Assembly: GCA_900315815.1 (NCBI GenBank)
Contig: ONAS01000008.1
Location: 1-36,781, forward strand
Source of the DNA: an uncultured Eubacteriales bacterium
GTDB lineage: Bacteria; Bacillota; Clostridia; Oscillospirales; Acutalibacteraceae
Reading direction: 5' to 3'
DNA: 36,781 nucleotides
Shown: in pieces, positions 15,546 through 24,214 of the stretch
Position numbering within the stretch: position 1 is the stretch's first letter
How the letters are laid out: every line of letters begins with the position of its first letter
Position numbers and translations under genes: made by a program
Notes under the pieces: model-generated
The model's database searches: none
What the model was told of the DNA's origin: nothing
What the model saw: only the letters and a program-made list of their open reading frames with translations

Positions 15546-15606
15546 TTTTAACGTGGGTTTCTGTATCGATCAGCAGATTGCCCAAAAAGCGAAAGGATGG
15601 GGGCTT

Positions 15607-18300
15607 ATGAAAAAAACGATAGCGATCGCGCTGTCGCTGTTGCTGGTTTGCAGCTCATTGGCGATGATGCTTGTGCTGCCTGCACACGCGGAATCTTTGT
15701 ATATCAGAAAGATCGTTTCTGTCGTATATGACGATTCCGGAAGTATGGAGGATGACAACAAGTGGTCGTTCGCCAATTATGCCATGCAGGCCTTCTGCGG
15801 GATGCTGAACAGCGAGGACAAGCTATTCATCACGTATATGAGCGACGCATGGGCGTATGATGAAGCCGTAAAACAAAATAACGAAAACTCTCAGTTCTAC
15901 AACGAGGATCCGTCGGATACGCCGTTTGAGCCTCAGGAAATGAATCTGTCCTCCGGCGGCATCCAGAATTCCGTCGACAGCATCCATTATCACACCAACA
16001 CGGCGTCGACGCCGTTCAGCTCAGTCAAATATGCTTATGACAAGCTGCAGAGCGTCGAAGACTCCAATCCCAATACGCAATACTGGCTGGTAGTCATCAC
16101 GGACGGAGATTTTGATGAGATCAAGGATGAGCAGTTCGGAGAAACCCCCGAACAGGCGAAGGAGCGGAAAAAGGAATTCCTGAATGAATCGATGGAGAAG
16201 TTTCTCGGCACAGAAATGAAGAATCAGTCGCGTCCGCAGGTCACCTTCCTCACGATCGGCAATAACGTCATTCCTCCCGATGAGGATACACAAAAAGGTC
16301 TGTATACCTTCCACGCGGCGGACGCAAACGAGATCACAGAGGCAATGTCGAGTATGGCGGACCGCATTTCCGGACGGACGCGTCTGCAGAAACAGGACAT
16401 CACTCAGGTGGACGACACGACCGTTCAGGTCTCGTCCTCTATCCCGCTTCTGAATATCGCCGTGTTCTCTCAGAACTCGGACGCTGTCGTCACGAGCGCC
16501 GCATACGGCAACGAGATGGATATCCCCGTTACCCGCAAGGCAGATCTGGCATATCCTCTGCCCGGCGGGGATCTGTACGGCAGCGCGGTGCTGCTCGGCG
16601 ATTCGCAGAAGGTGATCGGCGCCGGCACCTATACCATCACCTTTGATAAAAAGATCAGCCTTGAGGACGTTGTCGTTCTGTTTGAACCGGCGCTGGAAAT
16701 GCGGGTGTCGGTGACCCTCAACGGCAGGGAGATCGCGTCCAAGAATGAGTTGTCGGATGCCAGTGTCGGCGACAGGATCGCCGCCTCTTGCAAGATCTAC
16801 GAAATGGGCACCGATACAGAGGTCGATCCGTCGCTGCTGCCTCCCGGGACGGGATTCGATATCACACTGAGGCAGAACGGCGATGTTGTCCGTCACACCG
16901 ACAGTAAGGAAATGAAGATCGACGAGTACGAGCTGCAGGACGCGGATACGAACCTGCACGCCGCCGTTTCGATCGAGGGCTTCAATCCGATCGAGTACAA
17001 CGCGGATTTTCATCCCAAGGACAAGCCCGACGTCGTGACTGTTTCCGCAGATTATCTGAATCAGACCAAGAGCATCAAGCTGGATCAACTCGCTTCCAAC
17101 AGTGAGCTTGCGATCAGCTTTACGATATCCCTCAACGGGGAAAGGATCACCGACCCCGACGAGGTCAAGGCGTATCATCCCGTGATCAGCACGTCTGTGC
17201 CGGATAACGACGGCGACGTCACCTATTCGGATGGCGGCAGAATCATTTTCACGCCGCGATACGCAGGCGGCTATGAGGGAGGCGCCGACAGCTTTGACGT
17301 TACCGTTACCTGTACGCTGGATAACGGTGAGAGCGCCGGGCTGACATACACGGTCCTGATCTCCGATTACGCGGTGATCCCTATCGACGCGGAGGACGCG
17401 GTCCGCAAAACCGAATTTTACGAAAATCAGATCGGTGCGTCGTTTTATATTCTGAAGGACGGCGTCCGCCTCGGCAAATCACAGGTGGAAAAGGACATTT
17501 CCGTCAGCCTCAACGAGCCGTACGCAAAGCTGAAAACAAAGATCTCCGTCGCGGACGACGGACTGATCACCGTGGTTCCGTATGACGAGGAGGAGCACGA
17601 GATCAACTTCGGCAGCTGGTGGGGCAACTGGTGGTACTACTGGTTCGAGCTGAGCAATGACGACGTCGTCATCACGCTGCAGCATCCGTACGGTACCGCT
17701 GACGCGAAAATCAAGGTGACAGGAGCGACAACAGAGTACCTGATCCGGTGCGTCTGGCTTCCCTTGGCGGTCGAGATCTTCCTGTTGATCTGGCTGCTGT
17801 TCATTTTGATCAAGCCGAAGTTCAAGGGCGGATCCCTGTATGTCGGCTATCTGCTGTACGATGAAGTAAGACATCTCCATATCCTCAGCGACTTTAACGA
17901 GTACAGGCTGAGAAAATTCAGGAGAAAAGGATTGTTCAGTCCCAAGCCGGTAGCAAAGAAGGTCAACGTCGGCGGGATCATGGTCCGCGCAGCCTATAAG
18001 GGCAGGATCATCGTGGAATCGCCGACTCCCTGGTACAGGGATACGATCAATCCTTATGATATCAATCAGCCGCTCAATACGCCCGCGGACATCTGCGACT
18101 ATCTGATGACCCAGACAATGGACAACAGCATCCCGATCAGGGAGATCCGTACCGATAACGTCGTCCCTGAGGACAATCGGTACCTTGACCATCAGTATGA
18201 GCAGCCGCTGGAATATACGGTCATTTCGACAACGGGAGAACCGAGCGAGATCAACGGCAGATTGGTAATTGAATCAGGTTGGATATTTATCTATCAGTAA
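15607..18300 (+). CDS. Membrane-anchored von Willebrand A-domain protein
   Basis: An 897-residue exported protein. A signal peptide (MKKTIAIALSLLLVCSSLAM, ending near AHA-E) is followed by a vWA domain with the metal-ion-dependent adhesion site YDDSGSM (D42, S44, S46) and the later Asp in ITDGDFDE (D166). Extracellular beta-sandwich-like regions run to about 700, with a Trp/Tyr-rich patch (GSWWGNWWYYWFELS) just before the membrane. One helix (about 715-736, LPLAVEIFLLIWLLFILI) crosses the membrane and leaves a cytoplasmic tail of about 160 residues (SLYVGYLLYDEVRHLHILSD). The geometry would link an outside ligand to the tubulin-like protein encoded next. The start is set by the signal peptide; an in-frame start at 15553 lacks support. 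Similar vWA-transmembrane genes neighbour FtsZ-like genes elsewhere. Confidence 0.87.
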   Translation: MKKTIAIALSLLLVCSSLAMMLVLPAHAESLYIRKIVSVVYDDSGSMEDDNKWSFANYAMQAFCGMLNSEDKLFITYMSDAWAYDEAVKQNNENSQFYNEDPSDTPFEPQEMNLSSGGIQNSVDSIHYHTNTASTPFSSVKYAYDKLQSVEDSNPNTQYWLVVITDGDFDEIKDEQFGETPEQAKERKKEFLNESMEKFLGTEMKNQSRPQVTFLTIGNNVIPPDEDTQKGLYTFHAADANEITEAMSSMADRISGRTRLQKQDITQVDDTTVQVSSSIPLLNIAVFSQNSDAVVTSAAYGNEMDIPVTRKADLAYPLPGGDLYGSAVLLGDSQKVIGAGTYTITFDKKISLEDVVVLFEPALEMRVSVTLNGREIASKNELSDASVGDRIAASCKIYEMGTDTEVDPSLLPPGTGFDITLRQNGDVVRHTDSKEMKIDEYELQDADTNLHAAVSIEGFNPIEYNADFHPKDKPDVVTVSADYLNQTKSIKLDQLASNSELAISFTISLNGERITDPDEVKAYHPVISTSVPDNDGDVTYSDGGRIIFTPRYAGGYEGGADSFDVTVTCTLDNGESAGLTYTVLISDYAVIPIDAEDAVRKTEFYENQIGASFYILKDGVRLGKSQVEKDISVSLNEPYAKLKTKISVADDGLITVVPYDEEEHEINFGSWWGNWWYYWFELSNDDVVITLQHPYGTADAKIKVTGATTEYLIRCVWLPLAVEIFLLIWLLFILIKPKFKGGSLYVGYLLYDEVRHLHILSDFNEYRLRKFRRKGLFSPKPVAKKVNVGGIMVRAAYKGRIIVESPTPWYRDTINPYDINQPLNTPADICDYLMTQTMDNSIPIREIRTDNVVPEDNRYLDHQYEQPLEYTVISTTGEPSEINGRLVIESGWIFIYQ

Positions 18301-18345
18301 TGAAAGATAACGGAATAAATCTATCAACAAAATCGGAGGAAAACA

Positions 18346-21300
18346 ATGGCACAATCATTATTAATCGGCTTAGGCGGCACCGGCAGCAGAGTAGTCAACG
18401 AAGTTGCCAGAGAGCTGACCAAAAACGGAAAAAGCTTCAACGACGGGTTGGGACAGATATGTCTTGCGGTATTGGACAGCAACACAAACGATAATAAGAG
18501 CATTATTGAAAGCAAAACGGGCGTGCCGGTGTATGAGATCAGCAAACCGAAAAAGATCGAGGGTTATCTGAACGATTACAATCACCTGGATATGCTGAGA
18601 TGGTGTCCCGATTCTCCTTCCTTCAGAAAGGAGAGCATGACCGACGGCTGCTCGGAGATACGTGTCAAATCCAGGATCGCTTTCATGGATTGTTATGAAT
18701 CCGGCGTGACCCGTGATCTTCAGATGAAGCTCAACGAGATCCTGAAGTTCAACGACAAATCGAAAATCAGGATCATGGTCGTTTCGTCGCTTTGCGGCGG
18801 TACCGGCTCCGGTATGTTTATCCAGATGGCGCTCTGGCTGCGTCAGATCCTTGCGCAGAGCGAGATCTCTATCCGCGGTATTTTCCTGATGCCCGACATT
18901 TTTATCGAGAACCTCGAGGATATCCGGAAAAATCCCTCTACCCAGGTGCGTCACTACGCCAATGCTTACGCGGCGATCCGCGAGCTGAACACCATCACCA
19001 AGCTGAGAAAAGAAACGGGCAGCCTCAAGCTTTCCGAGCGGATCGTGCTGGACAAGCTGTTTGACAGCAAATCCAATGTCGGCAAGGGCTCGCCGGTATA
19101 CGATTTCGCGTTCTTTGTCGATAATCAGGACGAGAACGGCATCCGTCTGAACAGCATGGCGGAATATGAGAGAATGGTCGCCCAGCTGGTCTATATGCAG
19201 CTGTATGCGCCGATGGAAAGCGAAATGAAATCCGAGGAGGACAACACCTACGACAAGTATCGCAGCAGCCCCGAGCCCCTCTACGGTTCCTGCGGTACCT
19301 CAAAGGCGGTCTATCCGGTGGAAAGCGTCAAGATGTACTGCACTATCCGCGCGACCCAGGACAGCCTGTCCGGCAGCTGGAGAAGGATCGACGATGAAGT
19401 CGACGCGCTGAAGGAAGAAAGAGAGCGGAATGAATCCACCTACGGTTTCGATACCCGCTATGAGTATGTCAAGTTCTTTGAGGAAAAGGTCCATGAGGAT
19501 CCGGACAAAGCAGGCTCCGATCACTTCCTGATCTCTCTGGTCGATGATATCAGAAATACCAAGCTTGAGAAAGGCTCTGACAATCAGATGCACAAGGTCC
19601 ACACCGACAGGATCGGCGATTTTGTCAGCGCGATCAAAACATCCTTGATTGATACCTCCGTCCATGCACACGGCGGATATCACACCATCAAGCTGGACAG
19701 CGGTACGTTTTTGAAAAACACCAACGACAGCGTTGAAAAGATGCTGGCGCTGGTCAAGAACAAGGACCTTGCGATCGAAAGGGCGGTCAAAGACTTTACG
19801 GATCACGCCAAGGAATACGCGAGAGAAGTTGTCAACAAGGTCTTCACGTACAGCATGGGAGACGTCAAAGCGTCAAACGCAGAATCCGTTTACGGTCTGT
19901 TCTCCAGGGTGAACGAAGACGGCGAACGCCTCTTTATCCATCCTGTTTCCGCAAGATATCTGCTGTATAAGCTGTATGCAGCGCTCAAGGATATGAAAAA
20001 CCGGTGCAATCCCGAAAGCGCCAAGGCGACTGCCCTCAAAAAGGAAGTTTCCAATTCCGATATCGATTACCCCTGGTCCTTTACGAAAACAGAGAAGAGC
20101 CCCACGGAATATCTGATGAGCCGCAAGAAGGTGCATCCCGAACAGGATTTCGTGATGGGATTCAAGAAAAAGTATCTGCCGTACCTGACAAAGAGAGTCG
20201 ACCTTGTCGAAACCTATGAAAAAGAATTCCTGCAGCAGCTTGTTTACGAAGAGCTGATGTCCAGAGTCAAGGATCTGTACGAACAGTTTGAAGCCTTTTT
20301 CAAGACCCTGCCGGATACCAGGGACGCTCTCAATAACAAGCTTGAGGAGAATGTCATTGCCGATCAGGATGACAAGGTCATCTATGTTTTCAGCAAAAGA
20401 AAGGATAGAGAAGGCGTCTATCAGTCACTGGATCTGAAGCTGGATTCCAGCGACAGTGCGATCAATCAAAGCGTCATCAACGCCGCGTACGGTATCGTAT
20501 GCGCAAACGCCAGACCGAAGAACGAGCTGAATATGCCGTATGCAAACTACAGTATTGCTTCGGGCTTTGTCAGAGAATCGCTGAAAACCTTCAGAGAGCG
20601 GATCGAAAATGACGAACAGAACGCGGCCAACGTCGAGATGGATATCTATACCGCGATCTGTAAAGAAAGCGATATCGCGGCGATGGAGGAAGAGGACGAA
20701 AACAAAAAGAAGAACAAACTCAAAAACAATATGCTGGATGATATCGACTTCAAGACCGGCAAGCAGATCGATACCGGCGTTTCTGTCAGAGAAAGACACA
20801 GAGTGGCATTCAAGAGCTACAAAGACCGTCTGTTCTCAAAGGCGGCGCCGTACCTCGTCCTTTCACCGGAACCGACACAGGGTAAATTCGGTTCAAGGAC
20901 CATGCATCCGAAAACGTTCTGGGGCTTCCATCCCAGACTGACGCAGGCATATAACGGCGTAGGCGCAGAGCTGGGCACAAATGAGGAGATCGCTCAGAAG
21001 GACGCATACCCGTTCAACGAGCTTTACTGCTATCGTGCCGTTTACGGTCTGAAGGCCGTGTATATCCCGAAGTTTGTGGAAACGGAGGACGGAGTATATT
21101 ACGCCGCTTACCGCGAGATCGTCGACAAGATGATCGCGGACTGTGAAAACGACGGAAACGAATACGCTCTCGCCAGCACGCCGCATCTGGACAAATACTG
21201 GCACAAGTACCTGCCGTATATCACCCCGGATATGCAGCAGCAGGGCGATACCGATTTCAGCCTCGGCATCCTGCTGGCGCTGGCTTACGGTCAGCTCAAG

Positions 21301-21891
21301 CTGGATAAGCAGGGCTGCTTCGTGATCCGCAGAGCGATCGATACCGGCTTCGGTACCCCTGTCAACAAGGACGTCCCCATTCTTTACAAGGATAAGCCCG
21401 TCAAGAGCACAGACGTCAAGGGCTTGATCGACGCCCTCAAGAAGGACGAGGTGTTCTCGAACATCGACATCCCCGCCCTGAAAAAGAAGTACGAGAAGGA
21501 TCTTGATGATCTGGTGACCTACGAAGGCACCGACGTCTTCAAGGGTCTGACCGGCAGAGGCGAGGACTTCAAGCCCGTGACCGTCATCATTCGGTATAAC
21601 GAGGCGCTCGGACACGACTTTTATATTACCGCCGGACTGATCGGCGCGCTGGAAAAGATCGCGTCCGATCTGGCTGAGCATTACAACATGGTCCGTTCCG
21701 ACGAACAGATCGAAAAAGCCAAATTCAGGATTTGCAGAAGATTCTATGATTCCAGCAAGCGTATCGCCGGCAGAGAGAATCTCTTTGACGTATGGGAAGA
21801 AAAGTTCAAAGAGTTCGATATCAGGAAAGAAGCGCCCAAGTCATCCTCCCCAAAAAGCGCTTCCGGCAGCGGCTCTGCCGACAAAAAATAA
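18346..21891 (+). CDS. Large tubulin/FtsZ-like GTPase (Tubulin_2 type)
   Basis: An 1181-residue cytoplasmic protein. The N-terminus begins with the nucleotide loop LLIGLGGTGSRVVNEVA, and the tubulin signature follows at SSLCGGTGSGMF (residues 147-158), equivalent to the FtsZ G-box. Family members bind GTP and may polymerise. FtsZ is about 350-400 residues, so roughly 800 residues here are extra; they are largely helical and charged, with a Lys/Glu-rich stretch (EEEDENKKKNKLKNN, about 785-800) and a Ser-rich end. FtsZ-like families of this kind have been predicted to remodel membranes, usually beside vWA-transmembrane genes, as here. RBS GGAGG lies 6 bp before the ATG, 45 bp after the vWA stop. 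It is not the division FtsZ: the sequence is far diverged and there are no division genes nearby. Confidence 0.87.
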   Translation: MAQSLLIGLGGTGSRVVNEVARELTKNGKSFNDGLGQICLAVLDSNTNDNKSIIESKTGVPVYEISKPKKIEGYLNDYNHLDMLRWCPDSPSFRKESMTDGCSEIRVKSRIAFMDCYESGVTRDLQMKLNEILKFNDKSKIRIMVVSSLCGGTGSGMFIQMALWLRQILAQSEISIRGIFLMPDIFIENLEDIRKNPSTQVRHYANAYAAIRELNTITKLRKETGSLKLSERIVLDKLFDSKSNVGKGSPVYDFAFFVDNQDENGIRLNSMAEYERMVAQLVYMQLYAPMESEMKSEEDNTYDKYRSSPEPLYGSCGTSKAVYPVESVKMYCTIRATQDSLSGSWRRIDDEVDALKEERERNESTYGFDTRYEYVKFFEEKVHEDPDKAGSDHFLISLVDDIRNTKLEKGSDNQMHKVHTDRIGDFVSAIKTSLIDTSVHAHGGYHTIKLDSGTFLKNTNDSVEKMLALVKNKDLAIERAVKDFTDHAKEYAREVVNKVFTYSMGDVKASNAESVYGLFSRVNEDGERLFIHPVSARYLLYKLYAALKDMKNRCNPESAKATALKKEVSNSDIDYPWSFTKTEKSPTEYLMSRKKVHPEQDFVMGFKKKYLPYLTKRVDLVETYEKEFLQQLVYEELMSRVKDLYEQFEAFFKTLPDTRDALNNKLEENVIADQDDKVIYVFSKRKDREGVYQSLDLKLDSSDSAINQSVINAAYGIVCANARPKNELNMPYANYSIASGFVRESLKTFRERIENDEQNAANVEMDIYTAICKESDIAAMEEEDENKKKNKLKNNMLDDIDFKTGKQIDTGVSVRERHRVAFKSYKDRLFSKAAPYLVLSPEPTQGKFGSRTMHPKTFWGFHPRLTQAYNGVGAELGTNEEIAQKDAYPFNELYCYRAVYGLKAVYIPKFVETEDGVYYAAYREIVDKMIADCENDGNEYALASTPHLDKYWHKYLPYITPDMQQQGDTDFSLGILLALAYGQLKLDKQGCFVIRRAIDTGFGTPVNKDVPILYKDKPVKSTDVKGLIDALKKDEVFSNIDIPALKKKYEKDLDDLVTYEGTDVFKGLTGRGEDFKPVTVIIRYNEALGHDFYITAGLIGALEKIASDLAEHYNMVRSDEQIEKAKFRICRRFYDSSKRIAGRENLFDVWEEKFKEFDIRKEAPKSSSPKSASGSGSADKK

Positions 21892-21901
21892 TTGATCCGA
21901 T

Positions 21902-21933
21902 GCCTGAAGGCGCTCACGCGAGCGCCTTCAGGC
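21902..21933 (+). other. Intercistronic hairpin in the tubulin operon
   Basis: A perfect 14-bp stem, GCCTGAAGGCGCTC with its complement, closes a 4-nt ACGC loop, 10 nt after the tubulin stop. No T-run follows, so it should not terminate efficiently. It may protect the upstream mRNA end or lower downstream expression. The next start at 21961 has AAGGGGG upstream. Confidence 0.75.
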
Positions 21934-21960
21934 GACTGCCTTGACAAGGGGGCATCGTAT

Positions 21961-24201
21961 ATGCATACATTTTTTATCAATACCTCCAAAAAGGATCTGA
22001 GCGTCTATGACGTTCTCTTTGAGATCCATTATGAGAGAAAATCGATGATATCGCTGGCCTGCCCGATGGACAAATGGGATGATCCCGAAAAGGGATACAA
22101 GGTCTGTGTGGAGAAAATGCGTGAGATGATCGAAGGCTTTGTAGAGCTGACCGACGCCTACAATCTGATCGTTTATATCGATCTGGCGGAAAACGAGGAT
22201 TACGCATCTATCCCGAGAGGCGAGGAATACGACAGACAGCGTGAAGCTTACTGTCGCGCTATGTATATACTATACACTCGTGTCATCAATTCGACGATCG
22301 TCGACACCCTGGACAGAGCAGGCAGCAAGCCCCGCAATATCCTGCTGATGTTCGGTCAGGAAAAAGCGTTTCTGGATGAATTCAAGACAAAGGATGACGC
22401 AAAAGAAACAGAGGTCAGGGACCGGCTGTTCGGCTGTCTCGGTCTTCCCGATGAAAAGGCTGTCAAAAAAGTCAAATTCGGTTCGGACGGCAAAAAGCTG
22501 GAGGATCAGAGCCTTTTTGAAAAAGAGATCGCCAAGCTGTACGGCGAAGAGCTGATCCCCGGGATCCGGTTATGCTATCAGAACGAGCTGGAGCTTTGGA
22601 TGGGTGAACTCTACAACCGCTCGGATCTCAACGCCGCGCAGGAGTATCTGTTCAGAAAAATCAAAGAAACATATTCTGCTGAGAAGGGAAAAAACGGGGT
22701 GGAGATGGTATCCTGCCCGTATGATTGCGAGGCCTCAAAGGTCAACAAAAGAGTTATGGCGCTCACCCGTCTGAACATCGCTCTGCACGTTTACAAATGC
22801 GTGGAAAACAATTCGATCTACGAGGTCAGTGCGGCTGAAAGCAGCGTTTCGGTCGCTCCCTATTATTCCTATACGGCCGAAGAGATCGCGCCGCTGCTGC
22901 TCAGCAAAAAGGATCAGTACACCGAAAAGGATAAGGAGCTCGGATCATTGGAGTCCACCTATTCGAAGCTGAAGCTTGCGCCGAAGCCTAGGGTGTTCGA
23001 TCACAACAAATTCCATCTTGATGAATACGGCGGGAGAAAGATCAAGCTGGTCGTCAGCGATGTGCCGCCTCAGGAGAAAAATCCCGATCAGACCGACGCG
23101 CAGAAGGACAAGCATCACGACGTCGTGAAAGGCAAGGGAAACACCAAAAAGGTGGAGGCTGTTTACGCAAAGGGCGAGTCTCTGTTCAAGGCTGATGAAT
23201 TCCGGCTTTTTGACAGCACCTTTGAGTATAACGGCGACGCTATGCTTGACAGAGATACAAAGCCGGATGAATTCATCGAGCAGGCGTACTGCGTCAGGAT
23301 GCATCATATCAACTATCTGAAAAAGCTGAAGATCCATATCAAAAACGCGCTTTCCAATTATGCGGGAAACTCAAAGGACAACAAAGCCGCCCTGCTTCAG
23401 ATGGGCCGCTATCGTTATGAAAAGGGAGACCACACCGATCAAGAAACCGATCAGGCGGCGATCCTCGAAACCAGAGAAGGTGTTGCCGAGCAGGCTTACA
23501 ATACCGTGATGCGGCAGTATATGGAATTCAATGCAAGCAGGAACATCGAGATCACGGACATCGAGGAACAGTGCGATTGGTTCGTAAACAGAGTGGACCA
23601 GATCACCGAGAGCCTGAAACGGCTGAAGCTGGTCGCGGTAGGCGTGCTTGCCGGAATCGTCCTGCTGTACCTTCCTTTCCTGATCCTGCAGTTTGAGTCG
23701 ATCGTGCGCAATGTCATCACGGTCGCCGTTGCCGCCGCGTCGTTTTTGGTCCCGGTCGGGATGCTGTACGCAATTTTCGGCTATGCGGTAAGAAAACAAA
23801 AGGACAGATATGTCGAAGCGTGGAAGGAATTCAAGAAAAAATCCGATGAAGCGCTGATGAACAATACCCGCGCCGCGCAGATGTATGACGAGCTGCTGTG
23901 CTTCGTGACGCCCTCGCTCCGCTGGGTATATGAATACCGGCTGGATATCGCGTACGCCGCAGAATGCTGCAGTGTCGCCGACGCGAAGATCAATCATCAT
24001 AAGATGAAGATCCGGGAACGCATCGAGGCGATCGACAATATCCTCGGCGATCTGGAATATGTGAGATCAAAGGTAAAACGCGATCAGAAAAACAGCACGC
24101 CCGGCAGTATCGACTATTCGGTGCCGTTCTGCACAGGCGAGGATAATCAGAAATTCTATTCTGTTGTCGACCTGAACAGGCTGACACGGCGTAAGGCGTA
24201 A
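21961..24201 (+). CDS. Unknown protein with two membrane helices, tubulin-operon partner
   Basis: A 746-residue protein I cannot assign to a family. The ATG at 21961 follows AAGGGGG; the frame is open to 21892 but that stretch is the hairpin. The N-terminal part has alternating strands and helices (MHTFFINTSKKDLSVYDVLF, NLIVYIDLAENEDY). A charged, probably disordered linker lies near 375-405 (QEKNPDQTDAQKDKHHD). Two membrane helices lie near 557-577 (LVAVGVLAGIVLLYLPFLI) and 582-606, followed by a long helical, likely coiled-coil tail (KDRYVEAWKEFKKKSDEALM, KMKIRERIEAIDNILGDLE). With no signal peptide, both long ends are probably cytoplasmic. It may anchor the tubulin-like polymer to the membrane. 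Its stop lies 13 bp before the next start. Confidence 0.78.
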   Translation: MHTFFINTSKKDLSVYDVLFEIHYERKSMISLACPMDKWDDPEKGYKVCVEKMREMIEGFVELTDAYNLIVYIDLAENEDYASIPRGEEYDRQREAYCRAMYILYTRVINSTIVDTLDRAGSKPRNILLMFGQEKAFLDEFKTKDDAKETEVRDRLFGCLGLPDEKAVKKVKFGSDGKKLEDQSLFEKEIAKLYGEELIPGIRLCYQNELELWMGELYNRSDLNAAQEYLFRKIKETYSAEKGKNGVEMVSCPYDCEASKVNKRVMALTRLNIALHVYKCVENNSIYEVSAAESSVSVAPYYSYTAEEIAPLLLSKKDQYTEKDKELGSLESTYSKLKLAPKPRVFDHNKFHLDEYGGRKIKLVVSDVPPQEKNPDQTDAQKDKHHDVVKGKGNTKKVEAVYAKGESLFKADEFRLFDSTFEYNGDAMLDRDTKPDEFIEQAYCVRMHHINYLKKLKIHIKNALSNYAGNSKDNKAALLQMGRYRYEKGDHTDQETDQAAILETREGVAEQAYNTVMRQYMEFNASRNIEITDIEEQCDWFVNRVDQITESLKRLKLVAVGVLAGIVLLYLPFLILQFESIVRNVITVAVAAASFLVPVGMLYAIFGYAVRKQKDRYVEAWKEFKKKSDEALMNNTRAAQMYDELLCFVTPSLRWVYEYRLDIAYAAECCSVADAKINHHKMKIRERIEAIDNILGDLEYVRSKVKRDQKNSTPGSIDYSVPFCTGEDNQKFYSVVDLNRLTRRKA

Positions 24202-24214
24202 AGGAGGCGGAGGT

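Noticed and set aside
18346-21891. Cell-division FtsZ
   Set aside because: Three times the length of FtsZ, diverged outside the G-loop motifs, and no division or cell-wall genes nearby.
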